Source: Bagarius yarrelli
Lineage: Eukaryota > Chordata > Actinopteri > Siluriformes > Sisoridae
DNA length: 64,000 nucleotides
Direction: 5' to 3'
NCBI GenBank assembly: GCA_005784505.1
Contig: VCAZ01000014.1
Coordinates: 1,829,241 to 1,893,240 of the forward strand
Below, in pieces: positions 22,594-35,045 of the stretch. A model generated the notes under the pieces. That model searched no databases, had not been told where the DNA came from, and worked only from the letters and a program-made list of their open reading frames with translations. The position numbers and the translations under genes were made by a program. Position 1 is the stretch's first letter, and each line of letters opens with the position of its first letter.

Positions 22594-22950
22594 GCCATAG
22601 ACTTCGGCAAGGGCCTCTCGATACGATACACATCATGACTCGGGTCAGGATACAATATATTTACATTTACAGTATTTGGCAGACGTCCTTATCCAGAGCG
22701 ACTTACATTTATCTCTTTTATACATCTGAGCAATTAGGGGTTAGGGGCCTTGCTCAAGGGGCCCAGCAGTGATAACTTTGTGGTCCCGGGAATTGAACCC
22801 CTGATCTTCCAATAAGCAGTCCCTTAACGACTGCGCTACCACTTATTCAATACCAGTATATCATAATATATATCACCAGTAGACGTTAAGCTCAGACAAT
22901 GGCCATGTCATCGCCACTTCCGGAGCGAAGGAGAAAGTCGTTTGACAAAA
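22594..22950 (+). mobile_element. atacgatac-type repeat interrupted by a SINE
   Basis: Left part (gcaagggcctctcgatacga) and right part (gacaatggccatgtcatcgc, ggagcgaaggagaaag) match the reverse complement of 18437-18695. A minus-strand V-SINE at 22661-22846 separates them, so the SINE inserted later. Confidence 0.65.
22661..22846 (-). repeat. V-SINE-type SINE nested in an older repeat
   Basis: Nearly full length: ttacatttacagtatttggc, gacgtccttatccagagcga, ttgctcaaggggcccagc, gaattgaacccctga and a head ending gctaccactta. It is one of the best-preserved copies in the window. Confidence 0.92.
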
Positions 22951-23194
22951 ATTTTAATAAAATAATAAACATAAACATAAATATTTCTAAATATTCAAGA
23001 GGGTTAGAATATTAATACGTTATCGTGAAAAATATATTGCGATTGTTAGCTGTGTCAGTATTTTTACACAGCTGTTCTATACTCTATATACACCTCCGGA
23101 CAGTTACACTTATAAGTCTTTCCTTTCCCAAATAGTTTCACACAGTTAAACATCTTTGTATGTTCTAGCGTTCCATTACTCCATCACTGAGAAA
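22951..23194. other. No specific feature
   Basis: AT-rich. Includes tatcgtgaaaaatatattgc at 23022, probably more of the same degraded transposon. Confidence 0.4.
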
Positions 23195-23470
23195 CTAATT
23201 GGCCCAAATCATGTTCCAGCATGACAATACCCCTGTGCACAAAGCCCCTGAACTCTACGAGGACATGCTGTGTTCTGGTTGGTGTGGCAGAAGCTTAATG
23301 TTTTGCCCCAATGAACACATTTGGGATAACCTGGAACACCAACTGCACCCCAGACCTTCTTACCTCAACATTAGTGTCTGTTCTGACTAATACTATTGTG
23401 CCTCAATGATCAAATCCACACAGTCACATGACACAATCTAGTGGAAAGACTTTGCAGAAGTGTGGAGATT
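23195..23470 (+). mobile_element. Tc1/mariner-like transposase C-terminal remnant
   Basis: The frame from 23199 reads MAQIMFQHDNTPVHKAPELY, matching the FQHDN.P.H region with the second catalytic aspartate. It then shows PNEHIWDNLEHQLHPRP, corresponding to the conserved PIEHLWDELE.RL block. The segment between them has drifted and the frame ends early, so only about 60 of roughly 340 residues remain. The downstream DNA (cacaatctagtgga) is the element's 3' part, shared with 16103-16375. It is not functional. Confidence 0.82.
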
Positions 23471-25000
23471 ATATTAATTTTTCTTCTTTTAAGTTAATCT
23501 TTAATGCACTTTCACCCGCTTGCTAATGACCACAGGAAGACGTTTGCAGCATGTTACTCTTTGGCACGCTCGGCATAATTGAGGGCTCGAGAGGACACGG
23601 TAGGGGTTGAGCTTAAATTGGACTTAGGAGTGTTATTCAACGGCATCTTAATTTAACCAGCCCGGCGGTTATATTAAGCAAAGCCCAGAGAGAAAAATGG
23701 CTCACTATGAATGCTAGCTATTCTACACCGATGCTGAGACTTTTGAAGGTTACAGGCTTGTCTCTGGTTGAACCCTGACGGATTGATGCATGTCCCCTGT
23801 CAAGCAGAATTTCAGAGTCCAAGGCTGTTACGGGTTGGGTGATAATAGCATGAGGTGGGGTGGTGGTATTGGGGGGTTGTATTGTCCTTCACAAACTTCT
23901 TAACTGGTTGTCCTTGCCTTAGCTCAAACAAGGGCATCATGTCGGCTTCAATAAGCTGAACTGTGGAGCACTTCACCCTACATAATCATCCGCTTCTAAT
24001 GTAAGTGTCTAACACACACTCACTCCTGCGAGTCGAAGAGGCGGGGTGCCGAGGGCATCGGCAGAGACGTCCCAACTTCATTACCTCTTGCTCTTTGAAG
24101 AGCTTTTTTAGAAATTAAATTTGCCCAGCAATTAACTAAAAGGGCATTTTTTTCAGAATTTATGAATGACTGAAAGGATTGATGTATAGTGTGCGACAGA
24201 GAGAACATTGCCATGTACTAGAGCGGGGAAGGAAGAGAGTTATAGATTTACTGCCATGTTAAAATGTCACTTGACATGTAACAAGGTTAGGACATAGGTG
24301 AATGGAAAGGCATGACTGCGTGATCTGTGCTCAATTAAACCTCAGTTTGAATTTGGCTTTTGTTTGTGACCTTTAAATCAAACCTATTAACCATTTATAA
24401 CATACGGTACGTCCTACAATGGGTTTTATTTGAATTCAAACTTTTTGGGGGAACAGCTGAAGTCCTGAGTTGGTGGTATCTCGGAAGACCTGAGGTTTCC
24501 GCCACACAAATCTAACTCCTATCTGAATTCCAGCTCAAACTGACATCCAAAACATGATGATATAAGTTTAGTTTTGGAGAAACTTCATGTTTACCCTGCT
24601 GAAGGTCGAATTAATTACGAAACAATCCAAAGACCTGAGGAATAAATACCACTAGGAAGCCAAACATATCAAATGAGCTCTGTTAACACGGAGTAGTCCA
24701 GACATGTGAGCTCACGTTTATCCGGCATGTCAATAAGAAACCATTCTGTTCATAGGATCAAAGCTGATCCCACATAACATCCTTTACATCACATTTCCAC
24801 CAGAGCAGGAAGAACTTCATATCTGTGACCCTACATAAAGTCTTTATTGCCCTGCTAAATTTGGTTCCCCTTCGTACCTGAGTACTGCGCTTAAAAAAAA
24901 CCCAACTGGACATGAAGGACATAGTTATTTAAGTTCTTTGAAAAGTTGAAGGAAGTTTGAGTCACTTGAGTTTCAAATCTCATATAACACAAATTGACAT
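23471..25000. other. No gene recognised; two possible conserved stretches
   Basis: 23530-23720 and 24020-24235 have balanced base composition and no repeat similarity. They contain homeodomain-type attaa and taatt words (for example gcccagcaattaactaaaa). They could be conserved non-coding elements, but that rests only on their look. Confidence 0.3.
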
Positions 25001-26470
25001 TTTTTAATATCATAACTACAATCAACGTTTCCGAAAAATGGAGTTCTTAAGTTAGGAATAAAAAAAAGAAAGGAAGTTACGTGAATTGACCTTTTAGGAA
25101 AATAGAGTTAGATATTTAAAGAAATTAAAGTTGAGTTATTATTTATTGTTAGTCGATTTGTAAGAAAACTTTACATTAGTTATTAGTAAGTTACTTCACA
25201 TTTAGAGGTTAAAAATTTTGTTTGATTTGAACATTTTTAGGTAATTTGACTTGATTGATATTAACATTTTAGGTGAATGGAATCACTTACATTAAACATC
25301 AAAAGAAATTTGAGTTATAAAAATTAGATATTTTTCGAATTGTGGAAAATGGAGTTGCGGGAATATTTACTAGATGTCAAAATGTTACTTTAACATAACA
25401 CAATTTTAGTCGAAATTATTTAAAGTCGCGAATGAGAACAGGGTAAAAGTGTGGTCATGTACGCACTTTTAGGAAAACATGGATTTCTAAAGTTAGAAAA
25501 GCTTTAATACTGGGACCTTCTGGCTAAATTGAGTTAGACATTTTAAGTAATTAATGTTGCCAGTAATTAATGTTGCGCAGCACCGTGAGCTTATCCAGCT
25601 TGCGAGACATGGCGTTTTATGAGTTATTGATTTGAGTTATTTATTGTTAGCCGTTTTGTAAGAAAAATTCACATACTTGTGAAAAGTTAAAAATTTTGTT
25701 TGAGTAAAACCATTTTAGTTAATTTGAGTTGATTGATATTAACATTTCAGGTACATGGAATCATTTACATAAAACATCATAAGAAATTTAAGTTATAAAA
25801 GTTAAATATTTTTAAAATGGTTTGAGTTTAGGCATTAAAAAGGGAAGAACATTTAAGTAAAACTTTAATTTCTTTGACTTAGATATGCTAACCACAGTGA
25901 CTGGACTGTTTATTAGAGGATCGAGTTGCTGGAATATTTACTATGTGTTATAATGTTACTTTAACATAACACAATTTTACTTAAAATTATTTAAAGGTTG
26001 CAAATACGTATGATGTGAATAATGTATACACTTTTACCCTGTGTATAACCACAATCAACGTTTTAGAAAACTTGGATTTCTTAGGTTAGAAATAAAAAAA
26101 AACAATTAAGTTACTTGAATAAGACCATCTGGGACCTTTTTGGCTAAATTGAGTTCGACTAAATTTTAAGAGATGAATGTTTCCAGCAGTGGGTTATTAT
26201 TTATCGTTAGCCGTTTTGTAAGAAAACTTCACATACTTGTTAAAAGTTAAAAATGTTGTTAGATATTTTTAAAAATGAAATTTGAGTTAGGCATAAAAAA
26301 TAAAATAATAATAAAAAAAAAAAGTAAAATTTGAAAACTAATTTATTCGAGTTAGATATTCGAACCCGAGTGACCTGACTGTATTGTGGAAAATGGAATA
26401 TTCACTTGATGTTAAAACGTTACTTTACCGTAACACAATTTTACTCGAAATTATTTAAAGATCCAAGATC
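25001..26470 (+). repeat. Three tandem copies of a roughly 500-bp unit
   Basis: Marker 1, ttattgttag.cgttttgtaagaaaa-like, occurs at about 25142, 25635 and 26201. Marker 2, acataacacaattttag or its variants followed by aattatttaaag, occurs at about 25390, 25960 and 26430. Marker 3, acaatcaacgttt, occurs at 25021 and 26052. The intervals are therefore 470-570 bp. Copies differ by many substitutions and indels. A possible fourth, partial copy starts near 24940. Function and family are unknown. Confidence 0.85.
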
Positions 26471-28059
26471 AGAGTTTACAACTTTGCATGGTAACCATTT
26501 TAATGCCTACCATATATTAAATGTAGAGAGGCTAAGGGGTAGTTTTGGGTCAAGAGTTTATGTCGTCACTGCCGCTGCCTGCACTTCATCTGAATTCAAA
26601 CAAATATCTTCTAAGAAAAGTGTACCGCTGATCCTACATAGGGTCACAGGACACACCGAAACACACTCACCTACTTTAATTAAGAAATGGCAATTATAAT
26701 CCAGGGCAGGAATCTGAAGTACCCTCAGGACACCCCAAAGCACAGGAAGAACATGCATATTTTACCCACACAGGAAGAAAAAGAAAATCAAACCTACAAC
26801 CACGGGGATGCGAGGCAACATTTTATTTCCCTCTTAAGAGAACAATACTAATAATACAATCTTACACAGGGCAGAGGCATAGCTAGGGTTTTTAGCACCA
26901 GGGGACAAAGTTGTGAGCCATAAAGGGGTCCGTCATGTTTCCTGGAAAGTTTTAGAACATGAAAACTTGCATATTTTTAGGGTACGAAGAGGATAAAGAA
27001 ATAAAATAATTAAGGCAACAATGGTACTTTAAAGATATAACTGGGGGAAACATTTCATTCTGAAATTTATTCGTATTATGTAACATCAGTTTGGCTCCCC
27101 CAGATGCTGTGCCCAGGGACAAATGTCCCCACTCCGCCAATTTTGACCTAGTCATCGCAAAAAACACTGTAAAGAAAACCACACGCACACCTGGTTGTAA
27201 ATAAACCCTGAATTCTAAGAGAGGACATCATAAACAAAGCCACAGATGTTTGGAACAGGTAAAGTCTGTCTTTTGTCAAGAGCTCTTTCAGCAGGGACGT
27301 GTAAGCACTTGAGTGTTGCTCGCTGAAATACTGTATTGTAAGAGACCCGGCAGGTCTGTTGCCGAGCAACGGCGGCCACCGTCACACTGTGGCTCATTGT
27401 AGAGTTCATGCTGCAACCCAAGGGAGACATTTTTACAGTACAGGTCATGGGATATTGTTTCAGCACTGTGTGTTTGCCCTGCATGTGTGGAAGGAATCTG
27501 TGGCATAGGGAGAACAGAAGCAACAAAGACAGCTGAGTAAATATTGCAGGCCTGCGCCATGAGCGTGACACTTTCATATGCTAATGCCTGCCCTCGGAGA
27601 GAGGTGATGGTCACGGAGGCTGATGTAATCCCGTGTTGTGGTTTGGTTTATTGCTCTCGTTGGTGTTACAGATTGGGTAAATAAACGCCACTGTTTAACT
27701 GTTTGGCGAACGAGTCGGGATTTTGACTCGTCTGTAAACTTTAACGGAATAAGTCACATTTAGGTCACGTGATTATATATTTTGGACCTAAAAAAAACAG
27801 AGGAAGTCATTTGGAAGGCAGGATAGGAGAAAAATTACATTTAGCATGTAACAAGTCTTAATAAAGCTCATTTACAAGTGCACAAAAAATGCTCTGCCGA
27901 CAACAAGTAAAAAATAAATAAATAAATACTTGTAAAAAATGATCAAATGTTATGCAGTAATAAGTAAAGCAAAGATATAATAACTAATATAATAATAAAT
28001 ATATATATAAAAATCACATATGAAAGAAAACCCTGTATATATATAATCACAATAAAAGT
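26471..28059. other. No gene recognised
   Basis: 26871-27150 carries caggggacaaagttgtg and cagggacaaatgtcccc words that may be an old repeat. Overlapping minus-strand frames at 27148-27614 show no domain and conflict with each other. The rest is AT-rich. Confidence 0.4.
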
Positions 28060-28268
28060 GTTAGAGGTGTTGAACTGGGGGAGTGGGGTTGGACTGCTAA
28101 TTGGAAGATTGTGGGTTCAATTCCCAGAACCACCAAGCTCCAACTGTTGGGCCCCTGAGCAAAACCCTTAAACACCTAATTGCTCAGTTGTATAAAAAGA
28201 CACTTAAACTTAAATGTAATGAATGAATGAATAAGGACGTCTGCCAAATAATGTAAATGTAAATGTTG
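28060..28268 (+). repeat. V-SINE-type SINE with altered tail
   Basis: B-box gtgggttcaattcccag, body ccaactgttgggcccctgag and end ggacgtctgccaaataatgt. A gaat microsatellite-like insert (aatgaatgaatgaat) replaces part of the central tail block. Confidence 0.88.
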
Positions 28269-28293
28269 ATTGAAATATCATGGATTTTTAATT

Positions 28294-28427
28294 TTCTGGC
28301 AACACCAAGCTCCTCCTGATGGGTCCCTGAGCAAGGCCCTTCTTTTTCACCTGCTTAGCTGGAGAAAACATTGAAAGAAAATGTAAATCCCTCTGAATAA
28401 GCGTGTCAAATGCCAGAAATGTAAATG
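28294..28427 (+). repeat. V-SINE-type SINE, 5' truncated
   Basis: Starts at aacaccaagctcc without the A- and B-boxes. It continues through ctgatgggtccctgagcaag and ends with gtcaaatgccagaaatgtaa. Confidence 0.8.
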
Positions 28428-28569
28428 TGGTATGTAAAAGATAAGCAAAAATATAAAACCTTGTCTAGATAAAAAATTAATTTATCATGTGGAATTAAAA
28501 AAGGTGGTTGCAGCATGGACATGGACTAATGTTCGGTGTAAAACATCAAACAAAAATAACACAAAAATC

Positions 28570-28595
28570 ATGTGTGTGTGTGTGTGTGTGTGTGT
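28570..28595. repeat. (TG)n microsatellite
   Basis: About 12 TG units. Confidence 0.95.
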
Positions 28596-28637
28596 CAACT
28601 TTTTTAATTGATATATCGAATATTAAAAGATGACATC

Positions 28638-28768
28638 ACTTCAGTTCCCAGCATCACCAAGTTACAACTGTTGGGCCCCTAAGTAAGGCCCTAATCCTTA
28701 ATTGCTAAGTTGTATAAAAGAGATAAATGTAAATTGCTCTGGATAAAAGTATCTACCAAATACCGGAG
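28638..28768 (+). repeat. V-SINE-type SINE, 5' truncated
   Basis: Starts within the B-box side (tcagttcccagcatcacca), has the body ctgttgggcccctaagtaag and ends ctctggataaaagtatctac. It is the third same-orientation copy in about 700 bp. Confidence 0.82.
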
Positions 28769-30555
28769 ACAAGTTGTACTTTGCATTGAACAAAAAATAT
28801 TCACTCGTCCATTTTTGGTTAAATTTCTTGCATTCCGAATCGATTTTTTTTCTCTCTTTCAACCGTTTGGTCATTTTGTTGTTTTATGAGTTTTCTTTCT
28901 GGCTGGCGTGCGGTACCACCTGCTCACCATAGAACGATCTGTTGGTGTCGAACTGAACAAATAAGCAAACTAGCGTAATAAATAACTATAAATAAAATAA
29001 ATAGCCAACTTTTCTTATCAGTTACAGATATAATAGAAGTGAAACCCAGATTGTAAATAAATTTTATAAAATGTATTTTATATTTTTATATGTGCTACGA
29101 ACCGTATCACTAATATGGAACCAAATTTAGCCCAACTCTTAAACCCCGAAACTAATCGTCATCAAGTCAAACTAATCTCACACCGGACTGATTATACTTT
29201 CACTTTATCACCAAGTTTTCTTTAGCCTAGCCTAGCATTACCGTATGCTTATGTTTCTGTGTCTACAGACGTTTGCCTGTTTATTCATTTTTTGCTGACT
29301 GCCCTAAAATTTTTCCCTGTATGGGGTGGCAGGCTGCAATTTGGGGACCTCTGGTCTAGGCCATAGCAGTACACGTTTGTTCCTCCAACCTAAGATAAGC
29401 TAAGATCTCTCTGGAACCGCTCTGCTCACTCATGTATTTTTAGTGGCCATCCAAAATAATGGCACCTGAAACTTGATCTTGATGACTTTGTTGAGAACAT
29501 AAAGACCTCTGAGCTTTTGTCAAGTGTTGACAATAGTTCAAGGTTGTTTTTCCACTGGAGACGTCAAGGTCACACAGAGTTTAGGACGTTTTTTTTTCCA
29601 TGTATGCAGAAAGTCTAATAGAGACCCAGTATATGTTATAAAGACAAGGTCGTGTAGGAGGAGTGGCAGTCCGACCTTTTGCATTTGAGATCTCTTTTCT
29701 GGATAATTATTTTCATATATTCTGCGTTATGAATATTATTTAACTATTCAAATATTAGCCTTGTTATTTGCGCGTGTAAGACAATGTCTCTGCCATTTTT
29801 TTCTCGTTGAGCTGTAGAAATTTTATTTGTGACCTTTTCAGCGGTTCACATTAGAACTGTGCTGTTATAATTTTATTTGTAGGCCTGGACCCAAGAACAT
29901 CCAAACTTTTACTTTAGTTAGAATTTCAGAAATGTAGATTTTTTTTCAGAAACTTATTAACTTTGGGAAAGATCTCAGAAAAGTTTTTTTTTTTTTTCAT
30001 TAAATTTCACACATCAGTTTAATTTTTATTGCAAAAAAATTGCCAAACTTTGTAGCTTAATTCAACTTTAAATACAGAAATAAATTAAGAAACCCTGTAA
30101 TGTGTCTTTAATTCACAGAGTTTAGGGTAATTTATGCATTATTTTAGTGCAGGAATAATTTAATGCAGCATTAAAAGTATTTTCAGTTTTCAGTTTTTTA
30201 GGAAGCTGTTCACTGTAAGATGCTATTACAATACTTAGTATCTAACAATACAATTTTATTATTTTATTTTATCAGTTTTTTAAATAACTTTAACAGGTTT
30301 ACTTCTTATTACAGAAAACTCATTCAAAGAAGTTTACAGAAATTCATAAAATTTTGTTATATCTTTACCACAGGAATAATCTCACAAATCCTGGAATTTT
30401 TACAGTAACTTTTAAAATTTATTTTACCTTTTAACCGTGAGAAGGATTTAACAAAGAAACAGAAAGTCTTTAAATAATCTATAAACGTTGGGGTTTTTTT
30501 TCACACCAGACACTCCTTTTTTTTAGTGATAAAATATTCTTATAAGCCTTTTTGT
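28769..30555. other. No gene recognised; AT-rich
   Basis: T- and A-rich sequence with homopolymers (for example 29985-29997). Open frames are short and low complexity. Confidence 0.5.
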
Positions 30556-30648
30556 AAGATGGGATATGCGAAAAATGCATTTCATTGGTTCTGTACATGT
30601 ACCTTGCACAATGACAATGAATTGAATATACTATACTATACTATACTT
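30556..30648 (+). repeat. Family K tail fragment
   Basis: aagatgggatatgcgaaaaa, tgcatttcattgg and aatgacaatgaattgaata, ending in a (CTATA)n run. It is the same tail as at 40030-40123 and, reversed, at 58540-58615. Confidence 0.65.
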
Positions 30649-31509
30649 TTTCAGAACAGAAATGATTACAAAAATTTCAGTAATCTACAAACTTTAGGTT
30701 AAATTTTAAGTTTAGAAATAATCTCACAAAAGCCGCACTGATTTTAGTTACATAAGAACTTTAGGTGAATTCTACTGGAGGAACTCATGTCATGCTTGAA
30801 GATACAGAATTTTATTAAAATTTACTCATTAAAGTAACTTACAATAACTTTAATTGCACATTTCTAATGTTCTCGTTTGGCACCTTTAAGTGTTTAGTAA
30901 TATTATAGTCTGTTATTATAGTCTCTAGACATACGATGCTTAATAATTACACAAATAATAAAAACTTGCAATACAGAAAGTTACAGTTTAGTTCTATTTT
31001 TTTCTGAGACTGTTAGAAGTTATTTATAAGTAGAACTTTGCTCTTGTTGGCTTGCACCTTCTACACACATCTTTAAAAACTGTTTCAATTAAAAGGAATC
31101 AAACGTGATACATTAATTGATCACCCCCTTTTAGCACCTCATTATAAATTTCACCCTTTAAAAGCTTTCCTTCTAAAAAGGAACACAAGTGTTTGCACAG
31201 ATTTAGGTTCTTTTGCTTGCCGTAGGTTTAGTAGGCTTTGTGCAGAGTTGCTATGCTGGTTTGAGGCATCAGCATAATAGAAGTAGAGCACAGAGCCAGA
31301 ACTGCTGCGCTCGGTTAAAATTATCTGGGTTAAAGGTGCATGAAGAAAAAGCCTGGCACTTGTTTGATCATTAGATCTTCTGCTGATAACATAACCCATG
31401 TTTAATTTCTCCTACCAACAAAGTCTACTTAACATCCATTTTAACAGTTAAAAGTATATTTAATTCCAAGTGGACTTCCAGTAACTAGTGAGATTATTCT
31501 ACTAGTATT
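30649..31509. other. No gene recognised
   Basis: AT-rich. The 82-codon minus frame at 31151-31399 has no recognisable domain. Confidence 0.45.
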
Positions 31510-31740
31510 AAATATTTAAGTGTACTATTTTAATACTTCTTCAGAATTTTTCTGTAAGTCAACTTAAAAAGACGAGTTCTATTTTTCTAGAACACTTTTT
31601 CTAGAACACTATATATCATGAACGTTTACTATTCTTGTTGGTGTACTAGTCATGTTCTACTTCTAGTTCATGAAAGTCTACTTCTGCTTATATTTCTGTG
31701 TTAATTTAGTAAAATCAACTAGTTTTATTTTGTACTCATT
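31510..31740. repeat. Dispersed repeat with ttctagaa and aagtcaactt words (family P)
   Basis: Contains tatttaagtgtactatttta, taatacttcttcag, gtaagtcaacttaaaaagac and gagttctatttttctagaa. Related copies lie reversed at 49900-50095 and direct at 62330-62560. Many internal words are near-palindromic. The class is unknown, possibly a non-autonomous DNA element. Confidence 0.6.
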
Positions 31741-31804
31741 TTTTATTTTTAATAAAACTCCATCCAAAAAGTACCAGGATGACAAATAGACTAAAGCTGA
31801 AACA

Positions 31805-31955
31805 CATTTACATTTACATCTCCGGCATTTGGCAGACGCCCTTAATCAGAACGACTTACATGAAGAGCCTTTCTTAGGGGTGAAGAGCCTTTCTCAGGGG
31901 CCCAACAGTGGTAATTTCTTGGTGCTCGGAATCAAACCCGGATCTTCCAATTAAA
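31805..31955 (-). repeat. V-SINE-type SINE with small internal duplication
   Basis: Tail ttggcagacgcccttaatca, then gaagagcctttct appears twice in a row (31863 and 31882), then caggggcccaacagtggt. The A-box end is missing, replaced by a family K copy at 31956. Confidence 0.85.
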
Positions 31956-32195
31956 TATAAATGCCATTATTTGTCATATAAACACTACAGCATAGTGAAA
32001 TTTGTCTCTTCGTATATCCCATCTTATAAAGTTGGGGTCAGAGCGAAGGGTCAGCTGTGTGTCCCTGAAGCAGGAAGGGTTAAGTGTCTTGCTTGGGGAC
32101 CCAGCAGTGGCTGACTGGCAGTGGTGGGGCTTGAACCCAGGTTCTCCAATCAACAACTTAGCGTTGTTAACCATTTGAGCCACCACCTCCCCTAC
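31956..32195 (-). repeat. Family K SINE-like repeat
   Basis: On the minus strand: A-box-like gtggctcaaatggttaac, B-box ggttcaagccccacc, body tgctgggtccccaagcaag and then a gatgggatata block. It overlaps a spurious 89-codon frame. Confidence 0.75.
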
Positions 32196-32239
32196 CAGAT
32201 GAACGTTTCCCAGATTTTTTGCCATCCTAAGCCAAATAT

Positions 32240-32402
32240 ACATTTACATTTACAGCATTTGGCAGCATTATCTATTTTATACAACTGAGCAATTGGCACT
32301 TAAGGGCCTTGCTTAGGGGCCCAACAGTGGTAACTTGTTGGTGTTGGGAATTGAACCCTGATCTTTGAATTAGTAGCTTAACCACTGAGCTACCATTTCC
32401 TG
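32240..32402 (-). repeat. V-SINE-type SINE
   Basis: tttacagcatttggcag, gccttgcttaggggcccaac, gggaattgaaccctgatct and head gagctaccatttcc. The central tail block is partly deleted. Confidence 0.88.
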
Positions 32403-34558
32403 TTAAGTATAAGTACCAGGTAGAGAGCAGATAGACTGTAACTCGTCGGTACGTTTGTCAATAGAATTCTGTTTATTATATCCATTAAAAGTAATCTATA
32501 AGCATATATTTTTTAATATTTAATATAAGTACACTAGCAGTAGACGTAAATAAACGTAGTCTTTGTACGGGATGTTAGTAGGTGTTGTTTTGTATGTAGG
32601 AGTTTTTTGTTTGTTATAGTTTGTCTATTTTTTCCCCGATAAACTGAAAGGACTGATGGCTTTTGGCCAAACATGTTTTCCCTGACAAAGTGAGTGTTGC
32701 ATAAGATATGAGAGGTGATGAAGCTGTCACCTTGAATTCAAGTGCCGGTCTCTCCCTCAGCCTCAGAGACTTTCAATTTTCAATGAGACTTTTTTAACAG
32801 AGTAGAAATGAAAACAAAGATTGGCTGTTCTAAAGTCAGAGAAACTCAGGAATAAAGAAAACCAATACTGATTCGACTTTTCTAATTATGCGGTGCAGTC
32901 TGGCATGCAATTTTCAAAATGCTAAATATGGATGGAGCCGATATCACAAAACTGATATCCGATATTTTAAAAAAAGTTATTTTTTATATAAAATTATTAT
33001 TAGAACAGCTTTTAGCTAACATTCTACTATTAAATATTTCAGGAAACAGGTGCTAGATGTACTAAAATTTTTAGCTACAATTTTTTTTAGTAAATAAAAG
33101 AAGAAAAAAATTATAAAACTATTTTTTTTGCCAAATTACTAGTTGTTTAGTATAAAATTCCTATAGGCACGACTGTGAGTTTAACCTTATTTCTCTTCAA
33201 CAATGCAATTTGCATTGTCATTTTGATAGATTAGCCTAGAATATTCTACTAAATTAAACTAAAAATTCTTTAAAATTTAACAGAACAAATTTTACAAAGT
33301 TTATCACTACCCTCACAACTATCCTGCTAGCCAGTTGCTAGTAAACCTGCTCAGATTTCTCACAGATTATAGTATCGGTCTTAATTTCTATTATTATAAT
33401 CTTAGCACTTTATTTAACCTAGCAAAAAAAAACAAAAAAACATTAGCTAAAAATATTTTAGAATAACCACAATATGTTCACTGCCAACATTAGTATTAAA
33501 GTTTGCTAGTTGGTTAATGATGTCCTAAACGTTTTTACTAGCATTATTTTGACAGAGTTTTTATTTAGAAGTTTCTGAAATTATAATCGAATGTCAAAAC
33601 CTTAGCATTATTTAAATTAAGCCCAAAAGTAATGATAGGAGTTAAACCACCAATGATTCAGTTTCAACCAGCTTTCGCCATGTCATGTTGTTGCGTGCTA
33701 ATTTAAGCTAACTTCCTTTCTTGAGCTCTTTGCTCTAATGTGACAGTCACTGTTCCTGCAGTGTGATGGGAAGTCAAAACAGGAACTCTTCAGAAACTCT
33801 ACAGTACTTTTAGCATTCTTAAGTTCAAAAGGTCGTAGAAACACAGCTATTATAGTAACAATGTTAGCGTGTGCTGTTAGCTAGCTCGTCACATGTTGTG
33901 TGCTATTTTTTTTTTTCAATATGGTTCACTAAAGCTATCCTTTGTGCCACTGTGCTGTTTATATAACACTGTTTAGCAGTTAACGTCTGATATGCTTGGC
34001 CCCGACTAGCTGGAGCTGGCCATTTTTCGTGTGTGTGTGTGTGTGTGTTTCCAAATCTCTTAGCACTTTTTTTTTCATGGGTTGACCTTCCTGATTAGGT
34101 TGAGATTAGATCTGACCTGAAAACATTTGAATGCCATAAATAAGGGCAATGATCTAATTAGCGCCGGTGTCGATACGTCCACCTGAGCTGCGGGGGCGAG
34201 GCAGAGCTAACAAGGAGAGATGAAGGTGATAAAACATCCAGGTTGCCTGTAAATGTGATGAGGACTGGAGGAGCAGCGAGTGCAGCCATTAAGGATATTT
34301 TATAGATGCCCCGCTTGCTCTTTCCTCAGGGTGCACACGCATGTAAACCTATCTATCAGAAAGAATTGACCTGTGTGTGAATTATGGCTAGGACTGCTGT
34401 CAGGAACGCTTTGGTGTCCTCCACATACATAAAAGATCTTTCAGACTCTCGTTTCAGTTTAGGGGCTACGTTTGAATCTACGTTTTAAACATCCAGGCAA
34501 CAAGGGCGCCATTTTTTAAGATTTTGCGGTACTTGGTAAATAGAGACAGATAAACAGA
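32403..34558. other. No gene recognised; two possible conserved stretches
   Basis: 32640-32830 and 34085-34320 have balanced composition and look unlike the AT-rich surroundings (34140-34300 includes gatctaattagcgccgg and aggttgcctgtaaatg). 32930-32985 (gccgatatcacaaaactgat) is a repeat fragment related to 56515-56643. A (GT)n run lies at 34028-34048. Nothing coding is seen. Confidence 0.35.
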
Positions 34559-34657
34559 GATAGATCGATAGATAGATAGAAAGAGAGAGAGAGAGAGAGA
34601 GAGAGAAAGAAAGAAAGGTGGATGGATGAATGTATAGATGTATGGATAGATGAATAG

Positions 34658-34710
<53 letters not shown>

Positions 34711-34740
34711 TGGATGGATAGATGTATAGATGTATGGATG

Positions 34741-34784
<44 letters not shown>

Positions 34785-34818
34785 AAGGTGGATGGATGAA
34801 TGTATAGATGTATGGATG

Positions 34819-34876
<58 letters not shown>

Positions 34877-34918
34877 TGGATGAATGTATGGATGTATGAA
34901 TAGATGAATGGATGGATG

Positions 34919-34952
<34 letters not shown>

Positions 34953-34974
34953 AAGAGAAAGAGAGAGAGAAATG

Positions 34975-35045
<71 letters not shown>
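34559..35045. repeat. Compound GATA / GA / GGAT microsatellite block
   Basis: Five rounds of alternating (GATA)n, (GA)n and gtggatgga-type segments, ending in about 17 perfect gata units. The spacer word gaatgtatagatgtatgga recurs, so the whole cassette of roughly 70-110 bp has been duplicated. The 184- and 191-codon minus frames (SIYLSIYLS) are artefacts. Confidence 0.97.

Noticed and set aside
27148..27614. Three overlapping minus-strand frames
   Set aside because: They occupy different phases of the same DNA, none with a domain; at most one could be real and nothing favours any.
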